Source of the DNA: Chloroflexota bacterium
Lineage (GTDB): Bacteria; Chloroflexota; Anaerolineae; Caldilineales; Caldilineaceae
NCBI GenBank assembly: GCA_003451595.1
Contig: DMDA01000088.1
Span: forward strand, 64,097-72,310
DNA: 8,214 nt
Direction of reading: 5' to 3'
The notes beneath the pieces are model-generated. The model saw nothing but the letters and a program-made list of their open reading frames with translations, did no database searches and had not been told where the DNA came from. Numbering within the stretch: the first letter of the stretch is position 1; each line of letters begins with the position of its first letter. Made by a program: the position numbers and the translations under genes. Positions 1 through 6,102 of this stretch are shown here, in pieces.

Positions 1-1275
1 GAGGCCGACTTTCCGCAGATAGATCGCTGGATCGACGACTTCATGGGGCGCGACCTGAGCCAGCTAAGCGACGCCGCTCTGTTGGTGGAAGCGCGTGACG
101 TGTGGTTCGACCGTATCATCCAGTACATTGGCTATCACAGCAACGTCACATCGTTGTCAATGTCCGCACTGACACAGTTGGAGAGTCTGTTGCAGCGGCA
201 GTTGGGTGATGCGGCGTTGGCGCATACGCTGGCAGGCGGCTTGTCCGGCGTCATTGCTGCCGAGATCGCGCCGGCGCTGTGGGAGATGGCGCAGACGCTC
301 AAGCAACTGGGCTTCGCTGACCTGCTCACGGCGACGTCGCCTGTTGCTGCATTGGCGACACTGCGCGCAGCGCCGCAGGCTGCGCCGTTTCTCGAACAAC
401 TGGATCGCTTTCTGCAGCGACATGGCCACCGCTGCATGGTTGAGGCGGAGTTATTCCACCCACGCTGGGCCGAGGCGCCAGAACAAGTGATAGCCGCGCT
501 GGCGCCCTATCTGGCAATGTCAACTGCGCCAGCCGCCGTCAACGCCGATGCTGCGCGCCGACGTGAAGAGGCGACTGCGTTGGTCGAACACAAGTTGAAT
601 TGGTGGCGCCAGCGTGGCTTTCGACGCACACTGGGGCAAGTGCACCGCTTCACGCGTCTGCGTGACAACGGCCAGCACTATATCGTCAAGTTATTGCTGC
701 CCATGCGTCATCTCTACGCTGTTCTCGGTGAACGTTGGGCGGCGCGCGGTTGGCTTGTTGCAGCCGAAGACATCTTCTTTCTCGTCGCCGAGGAATTGAC
801 GGCAGTCGTCACGGCCGGAGACCTGCAGGCTGCCGGGCTGAATCTGGCGCAACGCGCCGCCGATCGCCGCGCAGCTTATCACTATTGGTTCACCCAACCG
901 ACCCCTGTTGCGCTAGACGCCCAGGGCGCGCCCGTGATTGCTGAGACAGGCGACGGCGATATTCTGGTCGGTGCAGCCGCCAGTCCTGGAGTGGTGACGG
1001 GGCGTGCTCGCGTGGTCATGACGCCAGCTGAGGCGTCGGCATTGCAGCCTGGTGACATCCTGGTTACGCGCGCCACCGATCCGGGTTGGACGCCGGTCTT
1101 TTCCATCATCGGCGGTGCGGTGCTGGAGATCGGTGGCACGCTTTCGCACGGCGCCATCGTGGCGCGCGAATATGGATTGCCCGCAGTCGTCAACGCGCCC
1201 CTGGCAACGCAGCGCATTCAGGATGGGCAACGGATTCAGGTCGATGGGACGCGCGGCCAGGTGCGACTTTTGTGA
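1..1275 (+). CDS. C-terminal part of a rifampicin-phosphotransferase / PEP-synthase-like enzyme (5' end outside window)
   Basis: The frame is open from base 1, so the Met at base 43 is almost certainly internal; 424 residues are visible. The last ~105 (about bases 950-1272) form the PEP-utilising swivelling domain. Its motif G-G-T-L-S-H-G-A-I-V-A-R-E carries the phospho-accepting His (codon 1147-1149), followed by Y-G-L-P-A-V-V. Upstream, H-G-H-R and F-H-P-R-W (bases ~424-470) and E-D-I-F-F-L (~768-785) are typical of the middle region of this family. The chain ends right after the His domain. That is the order of rifampicin phosphotransferases (ATP-grasp, substrate domain, His domain); PEP synthase and PPDK have a PEP-binding barrel after it. 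By family, the His relays a phosphoryl group from ATP to a hydroxyl compound or pyruvate. The ATP-grasp part would lie upstream and the real substrate is unknown. It converges on tpl with 25 bp between the stops. Confidence 0.85.
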   Translation, partial: EADFPQIDRWIDDFMGRDLSQLSDAALLVEARDVWFDRIIQYIGYHSNVTSLSMSALTQLESLLQRQLGDAALAHTLAGGLSGVIAAEIAPALWEMAQTLKQLGFADLLTATSPVAALATLRAAPQAAPFLEQLDRFLQRHGHRCMVEAELFHPRWAEAPEQVIAALAPYLAMSTAPAAVNADAARRREEATALVEHKLNWWRQRGFRRTLGQVHRFTRLRDNGQHYIVKLLLPMRHLYAVLGERWAARGWLVAAEDIFFLVAEELTAVVTAGDLQAAGLNLAQRAADRRAAYHYWFTQPTPVALDAQGAPVIAETGDGDILVGAAASPGVVTGRARVVMTPAEASALQPGDILVTRATDPGWTPVFSIIGGAVLEIGGTLSHGAIVAREYGLPAVVNAPLATQRIQDGQRIQVDGTRGQVRLL

Positions 1276-1300
1276 TGCCGAAAGTTTGACGCGTCCAGAT

Positions 1301-2716
1301 TCAACTGATGGGTGCAAACCGCGCCTGGAAGAAACGCAGGTACTTCGGCTCGTAGACCATCTCCAGACCGTGCACCTTTTCCCGATCGTCGTAGACAGCT
1401 TTGACCGCTTCAGCGACGACGTCCATGTGCGCCTGCGTATAAACGCGGCGTGGGATGGTGAGGCGCACCAGCTCCAACTTTGGGTAGCGATGATCGCCGG
1501 TGGCCGGGTCGCGACCTGCGCTGACGACGCCGCGTTCCATTGAGCGGATGCCGGAGTCCAGGTAAAGCTGCGCCGCCAGCGTCTGCGCCGGGAAGCGATC
1601 TTGCGGGATGTGGGCGTAGATTGCCTTGGCGTCGAGGAAGATGGCGTGCCCACCTACGGGGTGCACAATCGGAATACCCCAATCGGTCAGCAGTTCGCCC
1701 AGATAGAGCACCTGGCCGATGCGGGCGTTCATGTGGTCGTCTTGCAGCGCCTCTTCGATGCCGATGGCGAGCGCTTCCATGTCGCGACCCGCCATGCCGC
1801 CATAGGTGTGCAGCCCCTCATAGACGACGACCAGGTTGCTGGCGGCCTCAAAGAGGTCTTCGTGGTTCATCGCCAGCCAGCCGCCGATGTTGACCAGGTG
1901 ATCCTTCTTGGCGCTCATCCATGCGCCGTCGGTGTAGGAACAGAATTCCTTGACGATAGCGGCTATCGACTTGCCCTGGTAACCTTCCTCGCGTTGTTGG
2001 ATGAACCAGGCGTTCTCCGCCAGGCGCGTGGCGTCGAGATAGATGCGGATGCCGTAGCGGTCACAGAGTTCGCGTAGCGCCTTGACATTTGCCATGCTCA
2101 CAGGCTGGCCGCCCGCCATGTTGACGGTGCCAGCCAGGCTGACGTAGGGAATCTTGGCGGCGCCGACGCGCTTAATCACGTCTTCGAGCTTGTCGAGATC
2201 GACGTTGCCCTTGAAGGGGTGCATATTGGTGGGGTCGTGCGCCTCGTCAATGATCACATCGACAAAGGTTCCGCCGGCTAACTCCTGGTGCAGGCGCGTC
2301 GTGGTGAAATACATGTTGCCGGGGATGACGTCGCCTGGTTTGATGAGCGCCCGGCTGATCAGGTGCTCGGCGCCGCGCCCCTGATGCGTGGGCACCAGGT
2401 GTTTGTAGCCGTAGTACTGCTGCACCGCCGCTTCCAGGTGATAGAAGTTGCGGCTGCCAGCATAGGCTTCATCGCCCAGCATCATGCCGGCCCACTGGCG
2501 GTCGCTCATGGCGCTGGTGCCGCTGTCGGTCAGCAGGTCGATGTAGACATCCTCCGAGCGCAGCAAAAAGGTGTTGTAGCCGGCGTCGGCAATCGCTCGC
2601 TCGCGGCTGGCGCGGTCGATCATCTTGATCGGCTCGACCATCTTGATTTTCCATGGCTCGGCCCAGGAGCGCCGGCCAAACTGCTGTCCCATTGTCATCG
2701 GTGTGGTTTGCGTCAT
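1301..2716 (-). CDS. tpl: Tyrosine phenol-lyase (beta-tyrosinase), PLP-dependent
   Basis: Cytosolic enzyme splitting L-tyrosine into phenol, pyruvate and ammonia; 471 residues, full family length plus ~14 extra at the N-terminus. It aligns without visible gaps to my recollection of Citrobacter TPL at a constant offset of +14. The PLP lysine is K271 (S-A-K-K-D), and Y85, R114, D228, R231, H357 and R418 occupy the known active-site positions. G66, E83 and N276 match the monovalent-cation site. Three positions separate TPL from tryptophanase: T138 (Asp in TnaA), R395 in M-E-R-G (Ile in TnaA; TPL Arg381) and F462 (His in TnaA). All three are TPL-like, so an automatic 'tryptophanase' label would probably be wrong. 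An AGGAG 9 nt upstream supports the first Met over M7 and M9. It is third in line after the Lrp gene and another PLP enzyme, with a 168-bp gap before it. Substrate choice is inferred from residues. Confidence 0.93.
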   Translation of the reverse strand: MTQTTPMTMGQQFGRRSWAEPWKIKMVEPIKMIDRASRERAIADAGYNTFLLRSEDVYIDLLTDSGTSAMSDRQWAGMMLGDEAYAGSRNFYHLEAAVQQYYGYKHLVPTHQGRGAEHLISRALIKPGDVIPGNMYFTTTRLHQELAGGTFVDVIIDEAHDPTNMHPFKGNVDLDKLEDVIKRVGAAKIPYVSLAGTVNMAGGQPVSMANVKALRELCDRYGIRIYLDATRLAENAWFIQQREEGYQGKSIAAIVKEFCSYTDGAWMSAKKDHLVNIGGWLAMNHEDLFEAASNLVVVYEGLHTYGGMAGRDMEALAIGIEEALQDDHMNARIGQVLYLGELLTDWGIPIVHPVGGHAIFLDAKAIYAHIPQDRFPAQTLAAQLYLDSGIRSMERGVVSAGRDPATGDHRYPKLELVRLTIPRRVYTQAHMDVVAEAVKAVYDDREKVHGLEMVYEPKYLRFFQARFAPIS

Positions 2717-2725
2717 TGCAGTGTG

Positions 2726-2730
2726 CTCCT
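2726..2730 (-). promoter_or_regulatory. Ribosome binding site of tpl
   Basis: AGGAG on the minus strand, 9 nt before the ATG at 2716. It fixes the long start and so supports the ~14-residue N-terminal extension over Citrobacter TPL. Confidence 0.75.
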
Positions 2731-2788
2731 ATGCATGTTGTGATAATCAACTTTCATATGCTGTTGCAGCGTCAGTTGGCGGGCGTGC

Positions 2789-2801
2789 GTGTGAAACACA
2801 C
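2789..2801. repeat. Short inverted repeat in the gap before tpl
   Basis: GTGTG, three A's, CACAC: a perfect 5-bp stem with a 3-nt loop, inside the 168-bp gap between the upstream PLP gene and tpl. On the minus strand it would fold in the leader of tpl about 70 nt before its start. There is no T-run after it, so it is not a standard terminator. It may be a small operator or chance. Confidence 0.3.
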
Positions 2802-2854
2802 TTGCAGGGATTGCTCTTATCACGGGCTTTATACAAGTCGATGAGCCGACGCAG

Positions 2855-2878
2855 CGCCCCCTGCAACTCGCCCCCTGC
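2855..2878. repeat. Perfect 10-bp tandem direct repeat after the Cys/Met-type PLP gene
   Basis: CGCCCCCTGC occurs twice (2855-2864 and 2869-2878), separated by AACT, a 14-bp period. It starts 6 bp beyond the stop of the PLP gene, read on its own strand. The rest of the 2717-2884 gap holds the small dyad at 2789-2801 and the tpl ribosome binding site. I see no convincing -35/-10 pair there, so tpl may be read from the upstream promoter. Confidence 0.45.
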
Positions 2879-2884
2879 GCCGCT

Positions 2885-4288
2885 TCACCCCAGGGCCTGC
2901 TCCAGGTCTGCGATGATGTCCGCTGTATGTTCACCGCCTACGTTGAGGCGGATCAGGTTGCCCGGCACCTGCGCCAGAGCGCGACCCGCTTCGCCCTGCT
3001 GCTGGTGCGTGGAGATGGCTGGGATTGTGGCAACGCTTTTGATGCGTCCCAGGTCAGTGGCGCGCCAGATCATCTGCAGGCGGTCGAAGACGCGTCGTGC
3101 GGCCGGGATGCCCCCCTTCACCGTGAAGCTGAGCAGATGGCCGTAACGGTTGATCGGTGCGCCGTAGTCATCCGCCCCATCGACCAGCCACATGTACTTC
3201 TGTGCAATGGCGTGGCCATCGAAGCTAGGCAACCCTGGATAGTTGACAGTTTCCACGGTTGGATGCTCACTCAGCCACGCCGCCACCTGTTCGCTGCTGC
3301 GGCTCATGCGATCGACCTTGCTGCGCAAGGTGCGCAGGTCGTTCAGGATCATCAGTGCACTGAAGGGGCTGAGGCCGGGGCCGTGGTCGCGCAGCGGCAG
3401 CAGCTTGACGTACATGGCAAAGTTGGCGCGCAGCTCCTCTGGCCCGACGCGACTGGGGATGTCATGGCGGGCGATCACGGCGCCAGCAATCGCCATGCCG
3501 CTGCTGCCCATCGTCTTGCTCAGTGATTGCACCACGATGTCGGCGCCATGCTGGAGTGGACGCAGCAGCGCCGGTGTGGCGACGGTGCTGTCGACGATCA
3601 GCGGCAGGTCGTGGCGATGGGCGATCTCAGCCAGGCCAGCGATGTCGAAGACGCCCAACCCAGGGTTGCTCGGCATCTCGCCAAAGACCAGACGTGTGCC
3701 CGCGTCGATCTGGCTTGCCCATTCATCCAGGTCGAGCGGATTGCGCACCCACCGCACCTCGACGCCGCGTTCCGCCTGGTAACGCTGGCTAAAGAGCATG
3801 AAGGTGCCACCGTAACATTTGGCGCTGGCGACGATGTTGAGGCGCGTAGGGGTGTGACCATTGGCGTTGCTGCTCTCCTGCACCAGAAATGGGTTGGTCG
3901 CCATGAAGATCGCCGCCATACCCGACGACGCAACGGTGGCGCTCACTTCGCCGGGGTAGCCATAACCTTCAAGCAGCGCTAGTGTCTCTTCCAGGTAGCT
4001 CTGCGTCGGGTTGGCAATGCGGGCGTAGGTCCACGAGGGCATCTGGTACGCCAGCGCAGTCTCCATGTGGTCGCTGTTCTCAAAGTGCTGGCTGGTGGCG
4101 AAGTAGCCTGGCTCGATGATGCTGCCCTGGTTCGCTAGCGCCGCCTCCATATTGTAGAGGCCGTGCACGGCAATGGTGTCGAAGCGCTTTCTGCGCATGA
4201 CGGCGCGTTGCTGCGCAGTTGCCGCCATCATCTGCGCACCGCGCGCTATGTACGCCTGCAAGCCAGGGGAAAGGGTGGTTGTCTCCAT
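2885..4288 (-). CDS. Cys/Met-metabolism PLP-dependent enzyme (O-acetylhomoserine sulfhydrylase / methionine gamma-lyase-like)
   Basis: A 467-residue member of the gamma-family of fold-type I PLP enzymes. Landmarks: Y88-A-R90 and N-P-T (phosphate contact from the neighbouring subunit), S-G-M-A-A-I near 122-127, Y159-G-G-T (ring stacked on PLP), E-M-P-S-N-P at 204-209, D233-S-T, the PLP lysine K258 in S-L-S-K-T-M-G, T-H at 427-428, and L-I-R447 (carboxylate-binding Arg). Methionine gamma-lyases carry a Cys two residues after the stacking Tyr; here it is Gly161, as in sulfhydrylases. It is longer than the usual ~400 residues, with an extra ~45 at the N-terminus and small insertions near 136-148 and 365-382. 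An AGGAG 6 nt upstream sets the start. It lies 50 bp after the Lrp gene and upstream of tpl, so a catabolic lyase role is plausible by context. Exact reaction unknown. Confidence 0.87.
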   Translation of the reverse strand: METTTLSPGLQAYIARGAQMMAATAQQRAVMRRKRFDTIAVHGLYNMEAALANQGSIIEPGYFATSQHFENSDHMETALAYQMPSWTYARIANPTQSYLEETLALLEGYGYPGEVSATVASSGMAAIFMATNPFLVQESSNANGHTPTRLNIVASAKCYGGTFMLFSQRYQAERGVEVRWVRNPLDLDEWASQIDAGTRLVFGEMPSNPGLGVFDIAGLAEIAHRHDLPLIVDSTVATPALLRPLQHGADIVVQSLSKTMGSSGMAIAGAVIARHDIPSRVGPEELRANFAMYVKLLPLRDHGPGLSPFSALMILNDLRTLRSKVDRMSRSSEQVAAWLSEHPTVETVNYPGLPSFDGHAIAQKYMWLVDGADDYGAPINRYGHLLSFTVKGGIPAARRVFDRLQMIWRATDLGRIKSVATIPAISTHQQQGEAGRALAQVPGNLIRLNVGGEHTADIIADLEQALG

Positions 4289-4294
4289 CGGTTG

Positions 4295-4299
4295 CTCCT
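4295..4299 (-). promoter_or_regulatory. Ribosome binding site of the Cys/Met-type PLP gene
   Basis: AGGAG on the minus strand, 6 nt before the ATG at 4288. It lies in the 50-bp gap after the Lrp gene, consistent with translation from a shared message. Confidence 0.75.
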
Positions 4300-4338
4300 G
4301 AGTCGCGAAATAAAATTCTGCTCGATGACGTGGATGTG

Positions 4339-4809
4339 TTACAAGTCATCGAGTGGCAGTGCCGTCGATGCCTTGATTTCCGAAAAAACCAGGCTGGTGT
4401 GGATGCGCGCTACGCCCGGGATCGGCGTGAGCTTTTCCATGACCAGCCGCTCCAACTCCTGTCGATTGCGCACCGTCACCTTGAGCAGATAGTCGTACTC
4501 GCCGGTGACATGATGACACTCCAGCACTTCGGGGAGCTGCTGAATTGCTGCGCGAAAGTGCATCACCTGCTCCACCTGGTGCAGTTGCAGCGAAATCTGA
4601 ATGAAACAGAGCATGTCGAAGCCCAACCGCTCACGGTCGAGCAACGCCACGTAACCGCGAATGAAGCCCTGTTCTTCCAATCGTTTGACGCGCGCATGGA
4701 CAGCGGGCGGCGACAGGTTAAGCCGCCGCGCCAACTCGGCGTTGGCGACGCCGCCTTCATGTTGCAACGTGCGCAGGATGGCGTAGTCGATTGTGTCTAG
4801 GGATGTCAT
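4339..4809 (-). CDS. Lrp/AsnC family transcriptional regulator
   Basis: A 156-residue protein with the family's standard length and plan. The N-terminal winged helix-turn-helix (about residues 4-50) opens with L-D-T-I-D-Y-A-I-L. It includes N-A-E-L-A-R-R-L and S-P-P-A-V-H-A-R-V-K-R-L-E, then the G-F-I-R-G-Y wing. A RAM effector-binding domain (about 63-145) has the V-T-G-E-Y-D-Y-L-L-K-V core at 101-111, where amino acids bind at dimer interfaces in this family. It is first in a minus-strand cluster with two PLP amino-acid enzymes, so it probably controls them in response to a substrate such as tyrosine or a sulfur amino acid (inference). No ribosome binding site precedes the ATG; the promoter -10 ends only 9 nt before it, suggesting a leaderless or nearly leaderless message. 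Autoregulation is likely because a dyad covers the -35. Confidence 0.93.
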   Translation of the reverse strand: MTSLDTIDYAILRTLQHEGGVANAELARRLNLSPPAVHARVKRLEEQGFIRGYVALLDRERLGFDMLCFIQISLQLHQVEQVMHFRAAIQQLPEVLECHHVTGEYDYLLKVTVRNRQELERLVMEKLTPIPGVARIHTSLVFSEIKASTALPLDDL

Positions 4810-4818
4810 TTGTGAATA

Positions 4819-4847
4819 AGAATAGGCTAAAATGGGGATATTGTCAA
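4819..4847 (-). promoter_or_regulatory. Sigma-70-type promoter of the lrp-PLP-tpl cluster
   Basis: On the minus strand, TTGACA (4847-4842, perfect -35) is followed by a 17-bp spacer and TATTCT (4824-4819, 4 of 6 to TATAAT). Transcription should start about 4811-4813, only a few bases before the lrp ATG at 4809, giving almost no leader. The absence of a Shine-Dalgarno sequence there agrees. This is the strongest promoter match I found in the window. Confidence 0.7.
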
Positions 4848-4850
4848 TAT
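4838..4850. promoter_or_regulatory. Perfect 13-bp dyad over the -35 box, candidate Lrp operator
   Basis: ATATTG, one central base, CAATAT: a perfect 6+1+6 inverted repeat containing the TTGACA of the lrp promoter. Lrp/AsnC proteins bind AT-rich dyads and commonly repress their own gene. Binding here would block RNA polymerase. The geometry is seen directly; the identity of the binding protein is inferred from position. Confidence 0.5.
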
Positions 4851-4863
4851 TATTTGTTGTGTA

Positions 4864-4895
4864 TTGAAAAATGCGGAAGAAAAGTTATATATAAT
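4864..4895 (+). promoter_or_regulatory. Possible plus-strand promoter in the AT-rich island
   Basis: TTGAAA (4864-4869) is followed after 18 bp by TATATA (4888-4893), overlapping a perfect TATAAT (4890-4895, spacer 20). It would read towards the remnant at 4908-5120. Such matches are easy to find in AT-rich DNA, so this is weak. If active, it would make the island a divergent control region. Confidence 0.25.
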
Positions 4896-4907
4896 GCGTA
4901 TTTTTAG

Positions 4908-5120
4908 AAGAATATTCGCTCTTGGGGTCTGGCGGCGCTGGCGAGATTGAAAAATCGAATGTACGAGATGGCAGCTCTCTCTGGCAACGGAGTCAAGGTC
5001 TCGACCTATCCTTCCTTTGCAGTGGCGCCCGACCAGGATGTGTGGCTGCGCTTCCCCGCCGAAAAGATTCGTTGGAGCGACCGCGACAGCGGTCGGGTTC
5101 TTAACCCAGCGCAGCCATGA
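4908..5120 (+). pseudogene. Remnant of a coding sequence, resembling the C-terminal end of a sugar-type ABC transporter ATPase
   Basis: The frame is open from 4908, after a TAG at 4905-4907, to the TGA at 5118-5120; the first ATG is at 4959 (53 residues). The tail reads like the last beta-strands of a TOBE-type domain: V-W-L-R-F-P-A-E-K-I-R-W, then S-D-R-D-S-G-R-V-L. That pattern (a strand with LRF, then a D-x-x-[ST]-G-R ending) is familiar from C-termini of UgpC/MalK-like ATPases. No Walker motifs, ABC signature or ribosome binding site are present, so this is probably what is left after loss of the body of the gene. The AT-rich DNA before 4908 may mark the break. It could instead be a genuine small unknown protein. 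It converges on the HtrA-like gene with a 21-bp gap. Confidence 0.4.
5078..5107. repeat. Two abutting hairpins at the end of the coding remnant
   Basis: CGACCGC, loop GACA, GCGGTCG (5078-5095) is a perfect 7-bp stem. It is followed at once by GGGTT, loop CTT, AACCC (5095-5107), a perfect 5-bp stem sharing one base. They sit between convergent genes, 35 bp beyond the stop of the minus-strand protease. No T-run follows, so a rho-independent terminator is not clear, but an mRNA-end stem is possible. Confidence 0.35.
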
Positions 5121-5141
5121 ACGTGATTACAGCCGCGCGCC

Positions 5142-6035
5142 TTATTTCTGACCAATGGTCACATTTTGCTCGTGCACGGCGCCTGCCCGCACCAGGCGCA
5201 CGGTAACCGTTTTGCCCGCGCGTTCGCTCGTCAGTGCGGCTTGCAGATCGTCGAGCTGGCGGATGGCCACGCCGTCCAGCGTCACCAGCACGTCGCCTTG
5301 CAGCAAACCGCCTTGCGCCGCCGGGCTGTCCGCCTCAACGGACATCAGCATCAAGCCGGTCTGCTGGCCGAGCGTGGCTTGCAACGTCGAATCCAGGCGC
5401 ACTGGCTGGAGGCCAACGCCGAGATAGCCGCGCGGCATGCGTCCATGCGCTAGGAGCGTCTCGACAACGCGCCTGATCGTCGCCGCTGGCAGCGTGACGC
5501 TGGCCCCGCGCACCAATGCTGAGGTGTTGAGGCCAGCGAAGCGGCCATCCATAGTCACCAACGGTCCGCCCGAAAAGCCGGGGTACATGACGACGTCGGT
5601 CTGCAAATAGCGATCGATTTCGCTGCCGGCGCCGGTGCGCCATGCCTTGCCCAATGCGCTGACTACGCCAAGCGTTGCCTGGAGGCTGGCGCCGGGGCGT
5701 CCTAACGCCAGAACCAGGTTGCCCACGCGCAAGTCGCTGGCATCGATCCATGTCGCCGCAGTCAGGGCGGCGTCAGCCACTCGCAGCACGGCCAGGTCAG
5801 CGCCGGGATCGCGCCCCACCAGGGTGGCGGCGACGGTTTCCCCGCCCGGCAGGCCGACGCGCAGGTCATCATCACGTTCCACAACATGATGCGCCGTGAT
5901 AATCACGCCATCGGCGGCATAGACAATGCCGCTGGCAGCCAGGCGGTTGCGCCCTTCGACGCGTACGATGCTAGCGCCAGCGCTTTCGACCAATCCGGCC
6001 ATGGCTGAGGAGAAGTTCTTGAGGATATCTGACAT
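5142..6035 (-). CDS. HtrA/DegP-like serine protease with one PDZ domain, apparently without a signal peptide
   Basis: The chosen start at 6035 gives 297 residues (M-S-D-I-L-K-N-F). It has AGGAG 6 nt upstream; a longer in-frame start at 6149 lacks such a site and would add unlikely sequence. Residues ~20-195 are a chymotrypsin-fold S1C protease. The triad is H50 (T-A-H-H-V-V), D80 (D-P-G-A-D-L-A-V-L) and S155 (P-G-F-S-G-G-P-L). The residue before the serine is Phe where HtrA proteins usually have Asn. A single PDZ domain follows (~204-293: R-G-Y-L-G-V, S-P-A-A-Q-G-G-L, G-D-V-L-V-T-L-D-G). The N-terminus has no hydrophobic export segment, so the product appears cytoplasmic, unlike classical DegP or membrane-anchored HtrA. 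By family it would recognise and cut unfolded or C-terminally tagged proteins. Active protease status is likely, not certain. Confidence 0.88.
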   Translation of the reverse strand: MSDILKNFSSAMAGLVESAGASIVRVEGRNRLAASGIVYAADGVIITAHHVVERDDDLRVGLPGGETVAATLVGRDPGADLAVLRVADAALTAATWIDASDLRVGNLVLALGRPGASLQATLGVVSALGKAWRTGAGSEIDRYLQTDVVMYPGFSGGPLVTMDGRFAGLNTSALVRGASVTLPAATIRRVVETLLAHGRMPRGYLGVGLQPVRLDSTLQATLGQQTGLMLMSVEADSPAAQGGLLQGDVLVTLDGVAIRQLDDLQAALTSERAGKTVTVRLVRAGAVHEQNVTIGQK

Positions 6036-6041
6036 AATATG

Positions 6042-6046
6042 CTCCT
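6042..6046 (-). promoter_or_regulatory. Ribosome binding site that decides the HtrA-like start
   Basis: AGGAG on the minus strand, 6 nt before the ATG at 6035. It favours this start over the in-frame ATG 114 bp further upstream. Confidence 0.75.
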
Positions 6047-6075
6047 GTGTTTGAGAATGTAGGCCGTCATCCGTA

Positions 6076-6102
6076 TGTGTGGCGCTCGATGCCGTCCACA
6101 CA
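6076..6102. repeat. 7-bp inverted repeat in the leader of the HtrA-like gene
   Basis: TGTGTGG (6076-6082) and CCACACA (6096-6102) are perfect inverted copies around a 13-nt loop, about 40 bp before the HtrA-like start codon. This could be an operator or a leader hairpin. No known regulator site is recognised. Confidence 0.4.

Noticed and set aside
1276..1300. Bidirectional terminator between the convergent dikinase-like and tpl genes
   Set aside because: The 25-bp gap has no stable stem and no T-run on either strand.
913..1653. Long minus-strand open frame of 246 codons across the end of the dikinase-like gene and tpl
   Set aside because: It overlaps two well-supported genes, is rich in Arg/Ser/Thr as expected for an out-of-frame reading of GC-rich DNA, and has no recognisable motif.
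1301..2716. Calling the lyase tryptophanase (tnaA)
   Set aside because: T138, R395 and F462 are the TPL residues, and sequence around the active site is far closer to TPL than to TnaA.
2789..2801. TyrR box controlling tpl
   Set aside because: The dyad GTGTG-AAA-CACAC does not fit the TGTAAA-N6-TTTACA pattern, and no TyrR-type regulator is encoded here.
2927..3526. Plus-strand open frame of 199 codons inside the Cys/Met-type PLP gene
   Set aside because: It is the antisense shadow of a gene with clear catalytic motifs, with no ribosome binding site and no domain of its own.
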